Assembly: GCA_946807835.1 (NCBI GenBank)
Contig: OX327683.1
Coordinates: 13,149,001-13,213,000, forward strand
Direction of reading: 5' to 3'
Length of the DNA stretch: 64,000 nucleotides
Source of the DNA: Ailanthus altissimus
Taxonomy: Eukaryota > Streptophyta > Magnoliopsida > Sapindales > Simaroubaceae
Part shown: positions 1-10,955 of the stretch, piece by piece
How the letters are laid out: every line of letters starts with the position of its first letter
Numbering within the stretch: the stretch's first letter is position 1
The notes under the pieces: generated by a model
Database searches by the model: none
Seen by the model: only the letters and a program-made list of their open reading frames with translations
Told to the model about the DNA's origin: nothing
Position numbers and translations under genes: made by a program

Positions 1-633
1 ACAAATCGCAGTTTGGGAAACCTTTTGAGGTGTTATGTTGGAAAGAACATTCGTCAGTGGGATCTTATTTTGGCTCAAGTTGAATTTGCTTACAATCGGA
101 CAAAAGGCCAATCTACGGGTTATAGTCCGTTTGAAATTGTTTATGGTCAGAATCCCACAAGCCCATTGGATTTAGTCCCTTTTTCCATTACTCATCAATT
201 TAGTGCAGATGCTGAAGAACGAGTGAAGAACATAAAAAAATTGCATGAAGAAGTTAGGAAGAAAATATTGAAGCAAAACGAGAAGTACCAAAATAGCGCC
301 AATAAGCATCGCAAGAAAATGGAATTTCGAGAAGGAGATTTAGTTTGGGTTCATCTCAGAAAAGAAAGGTTCCCTCGTGGCAAGTTTGCTAAACTCAAAC
401 CGAGAGCTGATGGACCATTTAAGGTGATAAAACGAATTGGGGAAAATGCATACAAAATTGAGCTTCCAGAATCTTATGGTGTTTCCAATGTATTCAATGT
501 TGCTGATCTATCTTCTTATAAGGATGATAACGAAGTGGACTCGAGGTCGAGTCTTTTCCAACCAGGGGAGTTTGACACAGGAGTGTCTGATCACATGGAG
601 CTAAAAATAGAACTAAATGAATTTCAATGGTAA
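1..633 (+). pseudogene. Ty3/gypsy integrase C-terminal part (element A1)
   Basis: Open from the window edge to a stop at 631-633. It begins inside the integrase core (TNRSLGNLL, just after the catalytic Glu region) and runs through the GPY/F-like C-terminal domain (residues [17 protein letters not shown], then GPFKVIKRIGENAYKIELP). It is nearly identical to 24290-24871 of element A2, so both are family A. The last about 20 codons read into the 3' LTR. The N-terminal zinc finger and the catalytic Asp residues lie outside the window. No chromodomain follows. Role in the family: joining cDNA to host DNA. Only this fragment is visible, so intactness cannot be judged. Confidence 0.9.
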
Positions 634-1350
634 ATTTGGAATTTATCTGGTACTGTTTCGGAAGGAATTTCTGGGTAATCTTCATACTACTAAAAAATTA
701 TATGTGTCTAGTTCTAAATCCTTTTTATAGCACATGAATATAAGTTTTCTAGAGTAAGTTGAATCCTAATAACTAAAGGAAGGTCAGACAGTTATTAGGT
801 GAGCCAAATCTTGACAACTTGCAAGAATTGAAGACTTTTGTCTCCATCCAAGACTTTATAGCATATTATGTTCGAATTTAATGCTTCATTTATTGTATTT
901 GCTGTATTTGTAGACTTTTGGTGTAAGGGTAGTTGTAAGTCTTAATTGCTGTCTTTTGTAAACTCCCAACCACCAAGTTTTAATGTTGTAATGAGTGCTT
1001 TGCAGTAGCCCTCCCAAGAAATCTCTATAAATACCTAAGGATGAGAGGAGAAGGGCAGAGAGTGAATTTTAAATTACTTGTATGTGGAAGAGTTCTCTTA
1101 TGAGAGTTTCTACATTTAACTCTGTATCTCTTGGGTGGATTCCTTAGAGTGGTGAGTTTGAGAGTTCTGTATCTCTTGTAGGGTTCTTTGGGTGGTGAAT
1201 TATTCTGTATCCCATTGTAATTCTCTTGAGTGGTGAGCTCGTACCAATTTTACTTTATTCAGTGTTTGAGTTTATTTTAATTAAAGTGAGTGTTTGTTTT
1301 CATTCTTCCAATCTTGTGGTTCTTTTTTCTAAACACTTGAGCCGGCATCA
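573..1350 (+). repeat. 3' LTR of element A1
   Basis: Matches both LTRs of A2 (18750-20484 and 24862-25450). It begins TGACACAGGAGTG directly after a purine-rich stretch (accaggggagtt) and ends GCATCA at 1350. A TATA box (ctataaata) lies at 1024-1032. It lacks a block of about 45 bp that A2 has near 18800. At 1350 it abuts E LTR sequence without a gap, which suggests A1 inserted into the E LTR; the matching TSD would lie outside the window. Confidence 0.85.
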
Positions 1351-1518
1351 CCGCGTTCTTCTTGTGCAAATATAACCCCTAGTGTCTTGGCCCAACTAGC
1401 TTCAATAAGCCCTTGCAAAGCTTGACGCACCCTCTTAACTTTAGTCCTCGTGATTGGACCATCCTTAATGTGCAACGGATCATGATTGCTTCTATTGTTG
1501 CCACTTTGATTTTCATCA
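1351..1518 (-). repeat. 3' LTR of element E, truncated
   Basis: Matches 7497-7665 of the 5' LTR. On the minus strand it begins TGATGAAAATC right after the PPT and is cut at the LTR A1 junction, so about 570 bp of the expected 737 bp are missing. It encodes the polyprotein tail (DGPITRTKVKRVRQALQGL), showing that the end of pol lies within the LTR. Confidence 0.85.
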
Positions 1519-1532
1519 TTTCTCCTCCCTTC
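1519..1532 (-). other. polypurine tract of element E
   Basis: Minus strand reads gaagggaggagaaa directly before the LTR TGATG start. Position and composition are those of a plus-strand primer for reverse transcription. Confidence 0.8.
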
Positions 1533-1655
1533 AGAAAGATTTGTCCTCAAATATTCATCACCTATATTAAAAAGACAAAGATCAGAAATGTTAAAAGTAG
1601 CACTAACATTATACTCACCAAGAAAATCTAACTTATAAGCATTGTCATTGATCCT

Positions 1656-2817
1656 CTAAATGATTTGAAATGGACAATTTCCTCTGGGATACAACTTGAA
1701 ACGCCCTTGTGTAGGAAATATTTCCTTCCGCATATGCAACCATACCCAATCACCAGGCTCAAATACCACTTGTTTGCGCCCTCTATTAGCTTGCTTAGCA
1801 TGTTGCTCATTATGCTTCTCTATATGCTGCCTAACTTTCTCATGTAGTTGCCTTACAAATTCTGCATTTTGTTTACCATCTAGATTTGTCCTTTCCTCAA
1901 TTGGTAGTGGAAGTAAATCCAATGGTTTTAAAACCTTATACAACCTTGAATGATGAAAACCCAGTGGTACTATGCACACTCCTATTATAAGCAAACTCCA
2001 CATGCGGCAAACAATCCTCCCAATTCTTCAAGTTCTTTTGAATTATGGAACGCAATAAAGCTCCTAATGTCCTATTCACCACTTCAGTTTGTCCATCTGT
2101 TTGTGGATGGCATGTTGTTGAAAATAACAACTTGGTTCCTAGCCTCTTCCACAAAGTTCTCCAAAAATGACTAAGGAATTTAACATCGTGGTCGGACACT
2201 ACGCTTCTTGGCACACCATGCAATCTAACCACTTCTTTGAAGAATAAATCAACAATATTCGTGGCATCATCAGTCTTGTGACATGGTATAAAATGAGCCC
2301 ACTTTGAAAACCTGTCAACCACAATAAAAATACTATCTCGGCCCCGTTTGGACCTAGGTAAACCAAATACAAAATCCATAGAAATGTTAGTCCAAGTTTC
2401 ACTAAGTACAGGCAAAGGTGTATACAAACCATGAGGCATAATTTTAGACTTAGCTTGTTTACAAGTAACACATCTTTCACACAATGTTTTTACATCAGAT
2501 TTCATACATGGCCAAAAGAAATGTTCTTCTAAAATATCTAAAGTCTTTTTAACCCCAAAATGCTCCATTAAACCTCCTCCATAAGCCTCTCTAACAAGCA
2601 ATTCTCGTAAAGATGATTGAGGCACACAGAACTTGTTTTCCTTGAATAAGAATCCATCATGCCTATAAAACTTATTAAAGGTAGTTTTCTTGCAAGCGTT
2701 GAATACATTAGCAAAATCATGGTCTTCACCATACAATTCCTTAATATATTCAAACCCTAATAATTTTTCATCCAAAGTAGTGAGTAAAATATACCTTCTA
2801 GATAATGCGTTTGCCAT
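1656..2817 (-). pseudogene. integrase of element E
   Basis: Two overlapping minus-strand segments, 2817-1936 and 2003-1656, joined by a frameshift near 1950-2000. The first holds the end of the RNase H/integrase connection, an HHCC zinc finger (CERCVTCKQ is the CC half) and the DDE core: Asp in SMDFVFGLP, Asp in SDHDVKF, Glu in DGQTEVVNR, so all three catalytic residues are visible. The His side reads MEHFGVKKT where relatives have GHFG. The second holds the C-terminal domain (FEPGDWVWLHMRKE) up to a stop. The frameshift implies a non-functional protein. Confidence 0.88.
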
Positions 2818-2879
2818 AATATTTTCCTTCCCTTGTTTGTACTTGATTACATAAGGGAATGTCTCAATAAATTCAATCC

Positions 2880-3650
2880 ATTTAGCATGCCTTTGGATAA
2901 GTTTTTCCTAACTCTTTAAATGCTTTAAGCTCTCATCATCAGTGTGAATGACAAACTCCTTGGGCCATAAATAATGTTGCCATGTCTCTAAAGCTTGAAC
3001 CAATGCGTACAACTCCTTGCCATATGTGGGATAATTCAAGGTTGTCCCACTTAGCTTTTCCCTAAAATAGGCTAACGGTCGTCTCTCTTGCATCAAAACA
3101 GTTCCAATACCTACACCTGAAGCATCACATTCAATCTCAAATGTTTTAGTAAAGCACTACGAAGTTTATCCTTAAGCAAGTTAAACGCCTCTTCTTACGC
3201 CTTTTCCCACTTGAATCCGACACTCTTCTTTATCACCTTCGTCAATGGTGCAGCTAAGGTGCTGAAATCTTTTACAAACCTTCTATAAAAGCTTGCCAAA
3301 CCATGGAAACTACGCACATCCCCAATTGACTTAGGTGTCAGCCATTCCTTGATCGCCTTGACCGCCTTGACCTTTTTCTCATCTACTTCAATTCCCTTAG
3401 CTGAAACAATAAAACCCAAAAATACAACTCTATCTGTACAAAAGCAGCACTTTTTTAGATTAGCATATAACTTTTCTTGCCTTAAGACATTAAGCAATAA
3501 TTGCAAGTGTTCAACATGCTCTTTCACGCTCTTGCTATACACTAAGATGTCATCAAAATAAACAACAACAAATTTACCAATGAATGCGCTCAAAACATGA
3601 TTCATTAAACGCATGAATGTACTAGGTGCATTAGTTAAACCAAAAGGCAT
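2880..3650 (-). pseudogene. RT palm/thumb and RNase H of element E
   Basis: 3650-3195 begins [16 protein letters not shown] and carries the RT catalytic box YFDDILVYS (+ strand about 3537-3563), then the connection [12 protein letters not shown] stop at 3195 and a frameshift follow. 3096-2908 is RNase H ([17 protein letters not shown], then the DDESLKHLK region, with a Thr-Asp-Asp where relatives have TDHES). A stop ends it before the HAKWVEF region near 2880. The RT active site is preserved but the reading frame is broken on both sides. Confidence 0.87.
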
Positions 3651-3652
3651 TA

Positions 3653-4105
3653 CTAACCACTCATATAAACATGTTTTGTTTTAAATGCAATTTTCCATTC
3701 ATTACCTTCACGCATCCTAATTTGATGATATCCGTTTTTTAAATCAATCCTAATAAACACACAAGACCCATGCAACTCATTTAACATGTCATCTAACCTA
3801 GGAATTGGATGTCTATACTTTACAGTGATTTTGTTGACGGTACGACAATCAACACACATACGCCAAGATCCATCCTTCTTAGGTACCAATAACACAGGAA
3901 CGGCACATGGACTCATACTCTCACGCACATATCCTTTCCTAATTAATTTACCAACTTGCCTTTCTAACTCCTTAGTCTCCTCGAGATTAATTCTATAGGC
4001 AGGTTTATTAGGAATTTGTGCACCAGGCATAAAATCAATTTGGTGCTCAATCCCTGTAGTTGGGCGGCAGTCCAGGTGGTATATCCTTAGGGAACACGTC
4101 CTCAA
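3653..4105 (-). pseudogene. RT fingers/palm N-terminal part of element E
   Basis: Frame-shifted continuation of the PR-linker segment. Shows GIEHQIDFMPGA, then the conserved [20 protein letters not shown] block and IDLKNGYHQIRM, the region with the first RT catalytic Asp (RIDLKNGYHQ). It ends in a frameshift at about 3653; the next segment (3650-3195) continues the same domain in another frame. Confidence 0.87.
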
Positions 4106-4892
4106 AATCTTGCAACAAATTTTTCACAACACTAGGCAAAGAAGAATCAAGGTCAGAGTTAGCGAAATAAGTGTCTTTGTACACAAATACATACATAGAT
4201 TTCTTAGCCGCGTAGGCTACCCTCATGTCACTCTCTTTTGCATAACCACTCAATTTTTTCTCATTCTGGTTTTTTTCACTCAAGCTCTCCTTTTTCTTTG
4301 TACTTCTCTTATCTTTTTCATGCACGCTCTGAATTTGGTTTTCTTTCAAGCTCTCGCCCTCACTAGTATTCTCACTCTCCAATCCTTTTCTTACACTCTC
4401 ATACTTTTGCTCACTCTCTCTAATCCTAATCTGATCCTCATAAACTTGTCGCGGTGTCAAAGGAATGAGTGTGTATGTTTTCCCTTCCTTGGTGAGTGTA
4501 TATCTATTTTTGTACCCATTATGTAGTACTCTCCTATCATATTGCCAAGGATGTCCCAATAACACATGTCCAGCTTGCATCGGTACTACATCACATAAGA
4601 ACTCATCTCTATACCTTCCAATGGTGAATGAAACTCGTACTTGCTTGTTCACCCTTACTTCTCCACATTCATGGAACCATTGCAACTTGTATGGCCTTGG
4701 ATGCTTTAAAGTCGGCAAGTTCAATTTCTCTACAAGCAATGTACTAGCAACATTAGTACAACTACCACCATCAATAATCAAACTACATACCTTATCCTTG
4801 ATTTCACATCTAGTATGAAAAATATTCTCGCGTTGCACTTTGTCATCCTCCTTAACTTGCATATTCAAAGCACGCCTCACCACAAGTGTCAT
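4047..4892 (-). pseudogene. aspartic protease and RT linker of element E
   Basis: Starts after a stop separating it from the zinc-knuckle segment. Residues about 35-110 form a retroviral-type protease: the active-site motif is [13 protein letters not shown] (DGG, where cellular families have DTG/DSG), with the flap and GHPWQYDRRV end. A long charged Lys/Glu/Ser-rich linker follows, then SSLPSVVKNLLQDFEDVFP, which always precedes RT in this group. A frameshift about 4050-4100 moves RT into another frame. Confidence 0.87.
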
Positions 4893-6113
4893 TTATTCTT
4901 TAGGATACTGGTACTCTCCTTCAACATCACTACAATCCTCCAAAGGTGGCATAGATTCCTCACCCGAATCAGATTCTGATTCTATTGCTTCATTCTCCCT
5001 CAAGATCATTAAACGTCTATTAGGACATTGGTTAGCAACATGTCCTCTCCCCAGGCACTTAAAGCACTTAATATCCCTAGATCGACCTTGTGACACATCA
5101 TTTGAAACCTTCTCATGGCTACTCCTAACCTCTTTGCTTCTGTTTGGTGCTTTATCCTCTCTTTTATTCCATTTTTGCTTTCATGTTGAGGAAGAATTCG
5201 AATTTGGACTATACTTTGAGGTCGTACTCCTTTCTTTGTGCTGCCTTTCAACCTTAATTGCCATGTGAACCATGTCCTCCATCTCCACGTAATGGTGCAA
5301 CTCGACTATATCAGCTATGTTCTTATTTAGCCCATGTAGAAACCTCTCCATTGTTACTTCTCTATCCTCCTCAATGTTGGCCTTGCACATGGTAATCTCC
5401 ATTTCCTTGTAATATTCCTCTACACTTTTACTTCCTTGAGTAAGCCCTTGTAACCTACAATAAAGCTCACGGTAATAGTGGTTAGGAACAAATCGTTTTC
5501 TCATATTTGCCTTCATCTCATCCCAAGTGTCAAAATGTCTATCATAATTTCTCTTCCTTTCTTGTAACTTTTGATCCCACCAAATTAATGCATAATCTGT
5601 AAATATAGAGGCTGCTAACCTCACCTATTTCTCCTCAAAAAAATGATGGCATTCAAACACCAATTCTACCTTCCTCTCCCATTCTAAATACACATCAGGA
5701 TCTAACCTCCATTTGAATGATGGAATCTCCATTTTGATACTACCAAAATCCATATCTTGCCTATCTTCCCATCTATCAAAGTCCCTTTCCATCCTAGGTC
5801 GCCTATATCCATGACCGCCTCTACGGCCTCTTAGATATCTCCCCATATTGACAGTATAAGGTCTATCAAACTCCTCATCTCTCAAATCTGCACCAATATC
5901 ATCAACATCATCCTCATGCAGATCCAAAGTCCTTCTTTGTCGTTCTTGTGGCAAATTAGCATTCACACCATCTTGCTTCTCCAACTTATCTAATCTGCCA
6001 TTAACATTATTGAGAACAATATCTAGACGTTCAAAATGATTGAACATTGCTTGCAAGGTGAATTGTTCATTTTTTTCTCCATTGAAAATGCTTTTCTCCT
6101 GGTTCTGTGACAT
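4893..6113 (-). pseudogene. gag of element E
   Basis: Start Met at 6113 (MSQNQEKSIF), followed by acidic and Arg/Gly-rich segments and the capsid-like GSIKMEIPSFKW...YLEWERKVE block. A stop TAG at 5624-5622 interrupts the frame; 5621-5181 continues with DYALIWWDQ and RRELYCRLQGLTQGSKSVEEYYKEME. After another break, 5096-4893 has a CCHC zinc knuckle (CFKCLGRGHVANQC, + strand about 5030-5075). Gag normally packages element RNA. Two in-frame breaks make this a pseudogene. Confidence 0.88.
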
Positions 6114-6914
6114 GATTAAAATAAAAAATAAAAAAAAAACCTGAGAAGAAGGTTCTATACTTCACAAACACTTCCTCGTGTTTTTAACCTTACTCCCTCG
6201 TAAATAGTACTCAACTCTCGTGTTTAACACTCAATTAAATTTGGCTTTTAACCTCTAATGCACTCACACACTCTTGCCTATTACCTCTCCAACTTTCCTG
6301 ACTAAGTTCTTTATTGAACTAAGGACTCTTTAAACCAAAATCAGTCTAGCAATTCATAAAACCTAGAGTGATCACACAAGAATTTCAAGGAAAATGAAAG
6401 AAACACGATTTCAGAATTGAAAAACAGTAATTTGACAAGGGTAAAATGAAACAAGGAATAATGAAACAATAAAAATACTAATTAACGAAACCAAGAAAAT
6501 GAAAGGAACAAAATTTCAGAAGTAAAGGAATAATAATTAGACAAGGAACAGAAGAAATTACAAGAATTAAGGTGATTTGAGAATACACAGAATCAATTTT
6601 GTACAAGGAAACACATTAAAAGCAAATAAACCAAATTAAGAAGTTTTACGCACTAATAGTACGCTGACAGCTTTTCTTTGGGCTAAGGTTACCTTCAAGT
6701 ATTAGGATTTATAAAGTAGGAAGTAAACCTAATAAAAGCAGGATCTGTCTCAACACACTTTTTTTTTGGGTGTGGGGAATACAAATAACAGAACTAAATT
6801 AATAAAGATGCGAAAAAAAAAATACTGGAGATATTTTAAATGCGCAAAGCTTATTAGACAATTTATTGCATAAATGATGAAACAAAGGATAAGTAAAACC
6901 TGATTTAGAGCCAA
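6114..6914 (-). other. 5' leader of element E
   Basis: Non-coding, between PBS and gag. Near gag it carries, on the minus strand, the two-block motif also seen in other elements here: gaggttaaaagcc (about 6270-6255) and aaacacgaggaagtgtttgtgaag (about 6180-6157). The rest is AT-rich with many short poly-A runs. No gene seen. Confidence 0.7.
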
Positions 6915-6928
6915 GCTCTGATACCAAC
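6915..6928 (-). other. primer-binding site of element E
   Basis: Minus strand reads gttggtatcagagc right after the LTR end. It complements the 3' end of initiator-Met tRNA, the usual primer for plant gypsy and copia elements. Confidence 0.9.
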
Positions 6929-7665
6929 TGAGGTGAACCACACCTAAAAAGGTGAAACCCAACACCAATACGTTGCTGACAAACCCCGAAACGCTAAATC
7001 AGATTCAAGAAAGATAATTAAGACTCGTTGTCTAATTAAGAGACAAGAACCAAGGTTATATGATGAGTAAAAAGTAAGATTTATGCACCACAAGATGAAT
7101 TAGATAAAAGAATTACAAGTTCTCAAAAGAATAAAGCTGGATAGTTTTTAATCTCTCTCAAGTTTTAAAATAACAAAATCTGCTGTTTCTAAGGCTTTAA
7201 CAAGGTATTTGTAGCCCTTAGAAACCCTAAAATCAGAAGAAAATATACTTATTCCCTGCCAAATAAGGATTAGACTTAATAAGGAAGGTTCAACCCTAAT
7301 CCTTATTTGTGCAGTTTTGACAATTTAAAAGGAAATAAATTAAACAACTTTAATAAGGTTTTTCCCTAGCCTTCAATAGCATAGGCACACCCAAATATAT
7401 CTTAAATAACATATTTAGGATTTATTACTAATATTAGCTTACTAATATTTAGTACAAATATATTCTTCAATCCTGGGCTTGAATTAAATTTACTAGGCCG
7501 TGTTCTTCTTGTGCAAATATAACCCCTTGTGTCTTGGCCCAACTAGCTTCAATAAGCCCTTGCAAAGCTTGACGCACCCTCTTAGCTTTAGCCCTCATGA
7601 TTGGACCATCCCTAATGTGCAACAGATCATGATTGCTTCTATTGTTGCCACCTTGATTTTCATCA
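6929..7665 (-). repeat. 5' LTR of element E
   Basis: 737 bp. On + it reads TGAGGTGAACC...TTTTCATCA, with imperfect inverted ends. The boundary is fixed by the PBS on one side and by loss of similarity to the 3' LTR copy at 1518 on the other. Its 5' part (minus strand) encodes the tail RDGPIMRAKAKRVRQALQGL. A weak TATA-like box (minus tacaaatacc) lies near 7205. Confidence 0.87.
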
Positions 7666-8676
7666 AACACAAAACCCAATTGGCTTTCCATTGTGAACTT
7701 TCCAACCTCACCACTACAATTCCCTCAATCTTAGGCCTTTTTGCCTAAAATTGTCCTTATTTGCTACCTCAAGATATATATATATATATCATTTATTTAT
7801 TTATATGTTTGTTTTTTTTATAAAAACCAATAAATCACATTACTCCCCAAACTTAGAGTAGTACTCACTCAATATGGCTTTTGATTGCCATTCTTTTGCA
7901 ATTTTCCCGTCTTCACACCACTTAGCTCTGCAAAACTCCATAATTCTCAATAAGTGCCATGCCCTTAGTGTTAAAGGTGTTTAGGGTATTTAACTCATGG
8001 TTTAGGCTTGTAATATCATTATTCAATAATAATGGTGTTTTGGCTAAAGTAGGGTAATTAGGGTTAAATATAATTAGGGTAGGCTAGAGAGGTACAATCA
8101 GTCCAAACATGGCCTAATTTTCTTTTCTATTTCACACACTTCCTAGGATTACGCCTTGAATTTTAATTAAACTAGTTCTAGTGTGTCTAATCATCGAAAC
8201 TAGGGTGTACTACTTAATTATGAGCTTTTCTAGGTAAATTAAACTAATCTAAGCCTAAAAAGTGCTCAAAACTTGGTGTTCATGAATAAGGTTGAATTCT
8301 ACATCATAATTGGTGTATGAATTTTTTTAAGTCTAAATAATTTCCTATGAAGTTAAAAATTAAATGTTTGAATACTTTACTCATCATAGACAAGTGTTCA
8401 TCATAACAACTCAACAAAATAAAGCATTACAATACACAAGATTTTACATGAAAAGAACTATAATACTCATGCTTCTTTTTTCTATAAAATATAAAAGCTA
8501 ACACACAAAAGTAAAAGCAATAAATAAAAGACAAGGATAAAAGATATACTAAGTATGAAAAACATAACTAAAACAAAAGAATAAAAATGAGACAATAAAG
8601 GTTTTGTTTTTCCACCCCCCCATCTCTACAACATTAACTAAGATATGGTCCTCAGAACAAAAAATATAAGAGTAAC
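7666..8676. other. unclassified AT-rich spacer
   Basis: No convincing reading frame. Contains a (TA)n run at about 7777-7797 and a C7 tract near 8616-8622. The stretch around 7845-7880 (attactccccaaacttagag) resembles sequence often found near the 3' end of Athila/Tat-type elements, but this is a weak impression, not an assignment. Confidence 0.4.
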
Positions 8677-9585
8677 TGATGAGAACCAGCAAGTTGATCA
8701 CCATTCGGCTAAGGTTGGAAAGATCCTTTAAACGTTCATGGAGGACCAATGACAAGAGCTAAAGCTAAAAGAATGAAAGAAGTCTTAACTTGTTTAATGG
8801 AAAACATTTGGAAGGAGCAAGCTAGTCAAGTTTCGGTCAAGGTTCTAAGGATGCAAGAAGAATCTAAAATGGTCAACATGATTCAAGCAAGTCCAAATCT
8901 TGAAGACAAGAGTCCAGCCCTATTAGAATGAAGTTTTTAGCTTATCTTGAAGAATAAAAAGGCCATTCGGCCATGTTGGTTATTAGGTACTATGGAGTGC
9001 AAATTAAGGTTCAATGGATCAGATGTGATTAAGGAGCATGATCAGATATGATTAATATAATGTGGTGTGCAAGTTGAAGTTAAATGCAAAGGAGTTACAA
9101 GGGAGTTACAAAAGAAGTTACAAAGGAGTTACAAATGAGTTATACTGCAGTTATCTTAAATGGTGTAATTTGTAACTGTTCTTAGCATTTGTTTTATATA
9201 AACAAGGCTGATTTATTTTCATGGGGAAGAAAATTTTGTGATATACAAAGTTTGGAACACTTGAGAGTATTTTGTTTTTAAGTTCTTGCATGAACTTAGA
9301 AACTTATCAAGTTTATTCAGCTTGTGGCGTTCAAATCCTTCAAATCTTTATTTTTCATTAAACTTGTCAACTTTCATAGTTTGTGGCGTTTTGGTGAAAT
9401 CAAAGTACTGTGCTAATTATTTTATCATCATTCCATTGATTAAGTATTAGAATAGTTTCTCTTACTTCATTCTTGAACGATCAGGTTTGTTTCAATTCGT
9501 TCGAGGGTGTTAATCTGCATTCTATGTGTATCATAGCTATTTAGCTATTGGGGTGTATAGTTGTCAAAATTAATGATTTCCATCA
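8677..9585 (+). repeat. 5' LTR of element B
   Basis: 909 bp, TGATGAGAACC...TTTCCATCA. Same family as 18996-19867 and 15340-16891. Encodes the polyprotein tail GPMTRAKAKRMKEVLTCL (stop about 8931). TATA box (tatataaa) near 9194. Contains a short tandem array of about 11-13-bp units (ggagttacaa-type) at 9090-9147, longer than in the other B LTRs. Confidence 0.88.
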
Positions 9586-9606
9586 TTTAGTATCAGAGCT
9601 TGGCTC
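9586..9606 (+). other. primer-binding site of element B
   Basis: tttagtatcagagcttggctc right after the LTR. Matches the initiator-Met tRNA complement except for one change in the TGG start (tag instead of tgg). Confidence 0.85.
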
Positions 9607-9947
9607 ATGTTTGAGGTTTGCTTACCCATTTATTTGCTGTTTCTTTTAGTTATCACTTCATTTCTTGTTTCTCTTTTAGCACCATATCTTAATTGTTGTG
9701 CTTCTTAAGGTTATTCTTATTATTTTCTGCAGATTAAAAAAATATATTTTTTGCGAAATTCAAGGGATTCTTGCAAAAGAAAAAACTAAAACAAAAAATA
9801 ATTACAGAAATCTCTCTATGTTCTTTGGGAAGTATTTAAAATTTTAACTTTCTTAACCAAAACAGACAAAAAATTCTTGTTGGGATAGAAGTTGATAATT
9901 CAGTTCTAATCTTTGCTTATAATATTTCAGTTCTAAACTTTCCTCGT
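9607..9947 (+). other. leader of element B, first part
   Basis: Non-coding AT-rich leader downstream of the PBS, cut by the solo C LTR; it resumes at 10661 and ends at the gag start (10956). No gene seen. Confidence 0.7.
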
Positions 9948-10655
9948 TGATGTGCCTTGATTTATAACAAAATTAAATTGTGAAGTTGATGGAGGATAGA
10001 ACTAAATAGATACCTTGATAAGTCGTATGGACGCCACAAGGATCAATTTAGGGTTTTGACGCCACACTCTTGGTGATCAAAGAGTGATAAGTCAACAACT
10101 ATCTTCAAGAGTTGAAAAAACTTGAGAAGACAATTTTGAGAGAGAAAAAGTCTATTTTCGTGCATCCAAATCCAAAATGAGGCAACTCCTCTACAAGACT
10201 TTTACATGCCTTATATAGGCTTACAAAATGAGGTGAAACCCTAATGTTACCTAATAAACTTAAAAAAGGCCCAAAATAAGCCCAATATGACTTAACAATT
10301 TAAAACAAAACTAAACAAGTTCAAAATAGCCCAAATACATAAAAGTAGTAACATAAGAAGTAAATAAAGCCCAATAGCATGAAAAGAAAGCCCTTAGCTG
10401 CTTCTTAAAGCACAACGTCACCAAACATCTCTAAATCACGTCCCAATCTCAAATTGAAGACAAATAAATACATTTAGCTCGTTTCTATTCAGATCGCAAG
10501 CTTCTAATCCCATAGAAGCTTCAATAGCTCCAATTTGACTACTTATGGCCCTTTGAAGCTGTTTAGCTTTAGCCCTTGTTATTGGACCATCTGAAATCTC
10601 CTTTACGCTCAGCTCGCCTTCTTGAGTTGATTTAGAACCTTCATGATGCACATCA
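9948..10655 (-). repeat. solo LTR C in the leader of B, with perfect TSD
   Basis: 708 bp, TGATGTGCCTTG...GCACATCA on +. Identical 5-bp flanks ctcgt at 9943-9947 and 10656-10660 prove insertion followed by LTR-LTR recombination. Orientation is minus: the minus strand encodes EISDGPITRAKAKQLQRAIS, and the TATA-like tatataaggc (minus) is near 10213. Same family as the LTRs of element C at 46797-52859. Confidence 0.95.
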
Positions 10656-10660
10656 CTCGT

Positions 10661-10955
10661 GATATTGAATTATCTTTTATCTGCTTTCTTAGACCTAACA
10701 AATTTCACTCTATTAAAATTGCCATAATCTGAATTGTTTTTTTTCAGGATCTTAGTTAATCTAAGAACCCAAAGAACATAACAAGAGTGGTAAAAGGAAA
10801 GAGTGGTGGGATTAGCATCGAGAAAAGCCAAATAATTGTTTGAAACATGAGTGGTGTGAAATCTTTGAGTGAAACACGTGAGGGAGTGATTGACAGGCTG
10901 TTCTACTATTTTTTTTTTCCTCAGATTTTTAAACAAGTCTAACAAAGATAAAGAT
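10661..10955 (+). other. leader of element B, second part
   Basis: Continues the leader after the TSD. Near gag it carries gagtgaaacacgtgaggga (about 10867-10885), the second block of the leader motif shared with elements I, F and E. Confidence 0.65.

Larger units (their letters stand above)
1351..7665 (-). mobile_element. Ty3/gypsy element E, degenerate, nearly full length
   Basis: Minus-strand element. In its own 5' to 3' order: 5' LTR 7665-6929, PBS 6928-6915, leader, gag 6113-4893, PR and linker 4892-4047, RT and RNase H 4105-2880, integrase 2817-1656, PPT 1532-1519, and the first 168 bp of the 3' LTR (1518-1351), after which LTR A1 begins. Stops and at least three frameshifts break gag-pol. 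Right flank after the LTR is aacac; the left TSD is not visible. Confidence 0.88.

Noticed and set aside
4110..4818. Plus-strand frames of 117 and 138 codons
   Set aside because: Antisense shadows of the E protease and linker.
7845..8640. Athila/Tat 3' region
   Set aside because: Only a short word resemblance (ctccccaaacttag) and a poly-C tract; no coding support.
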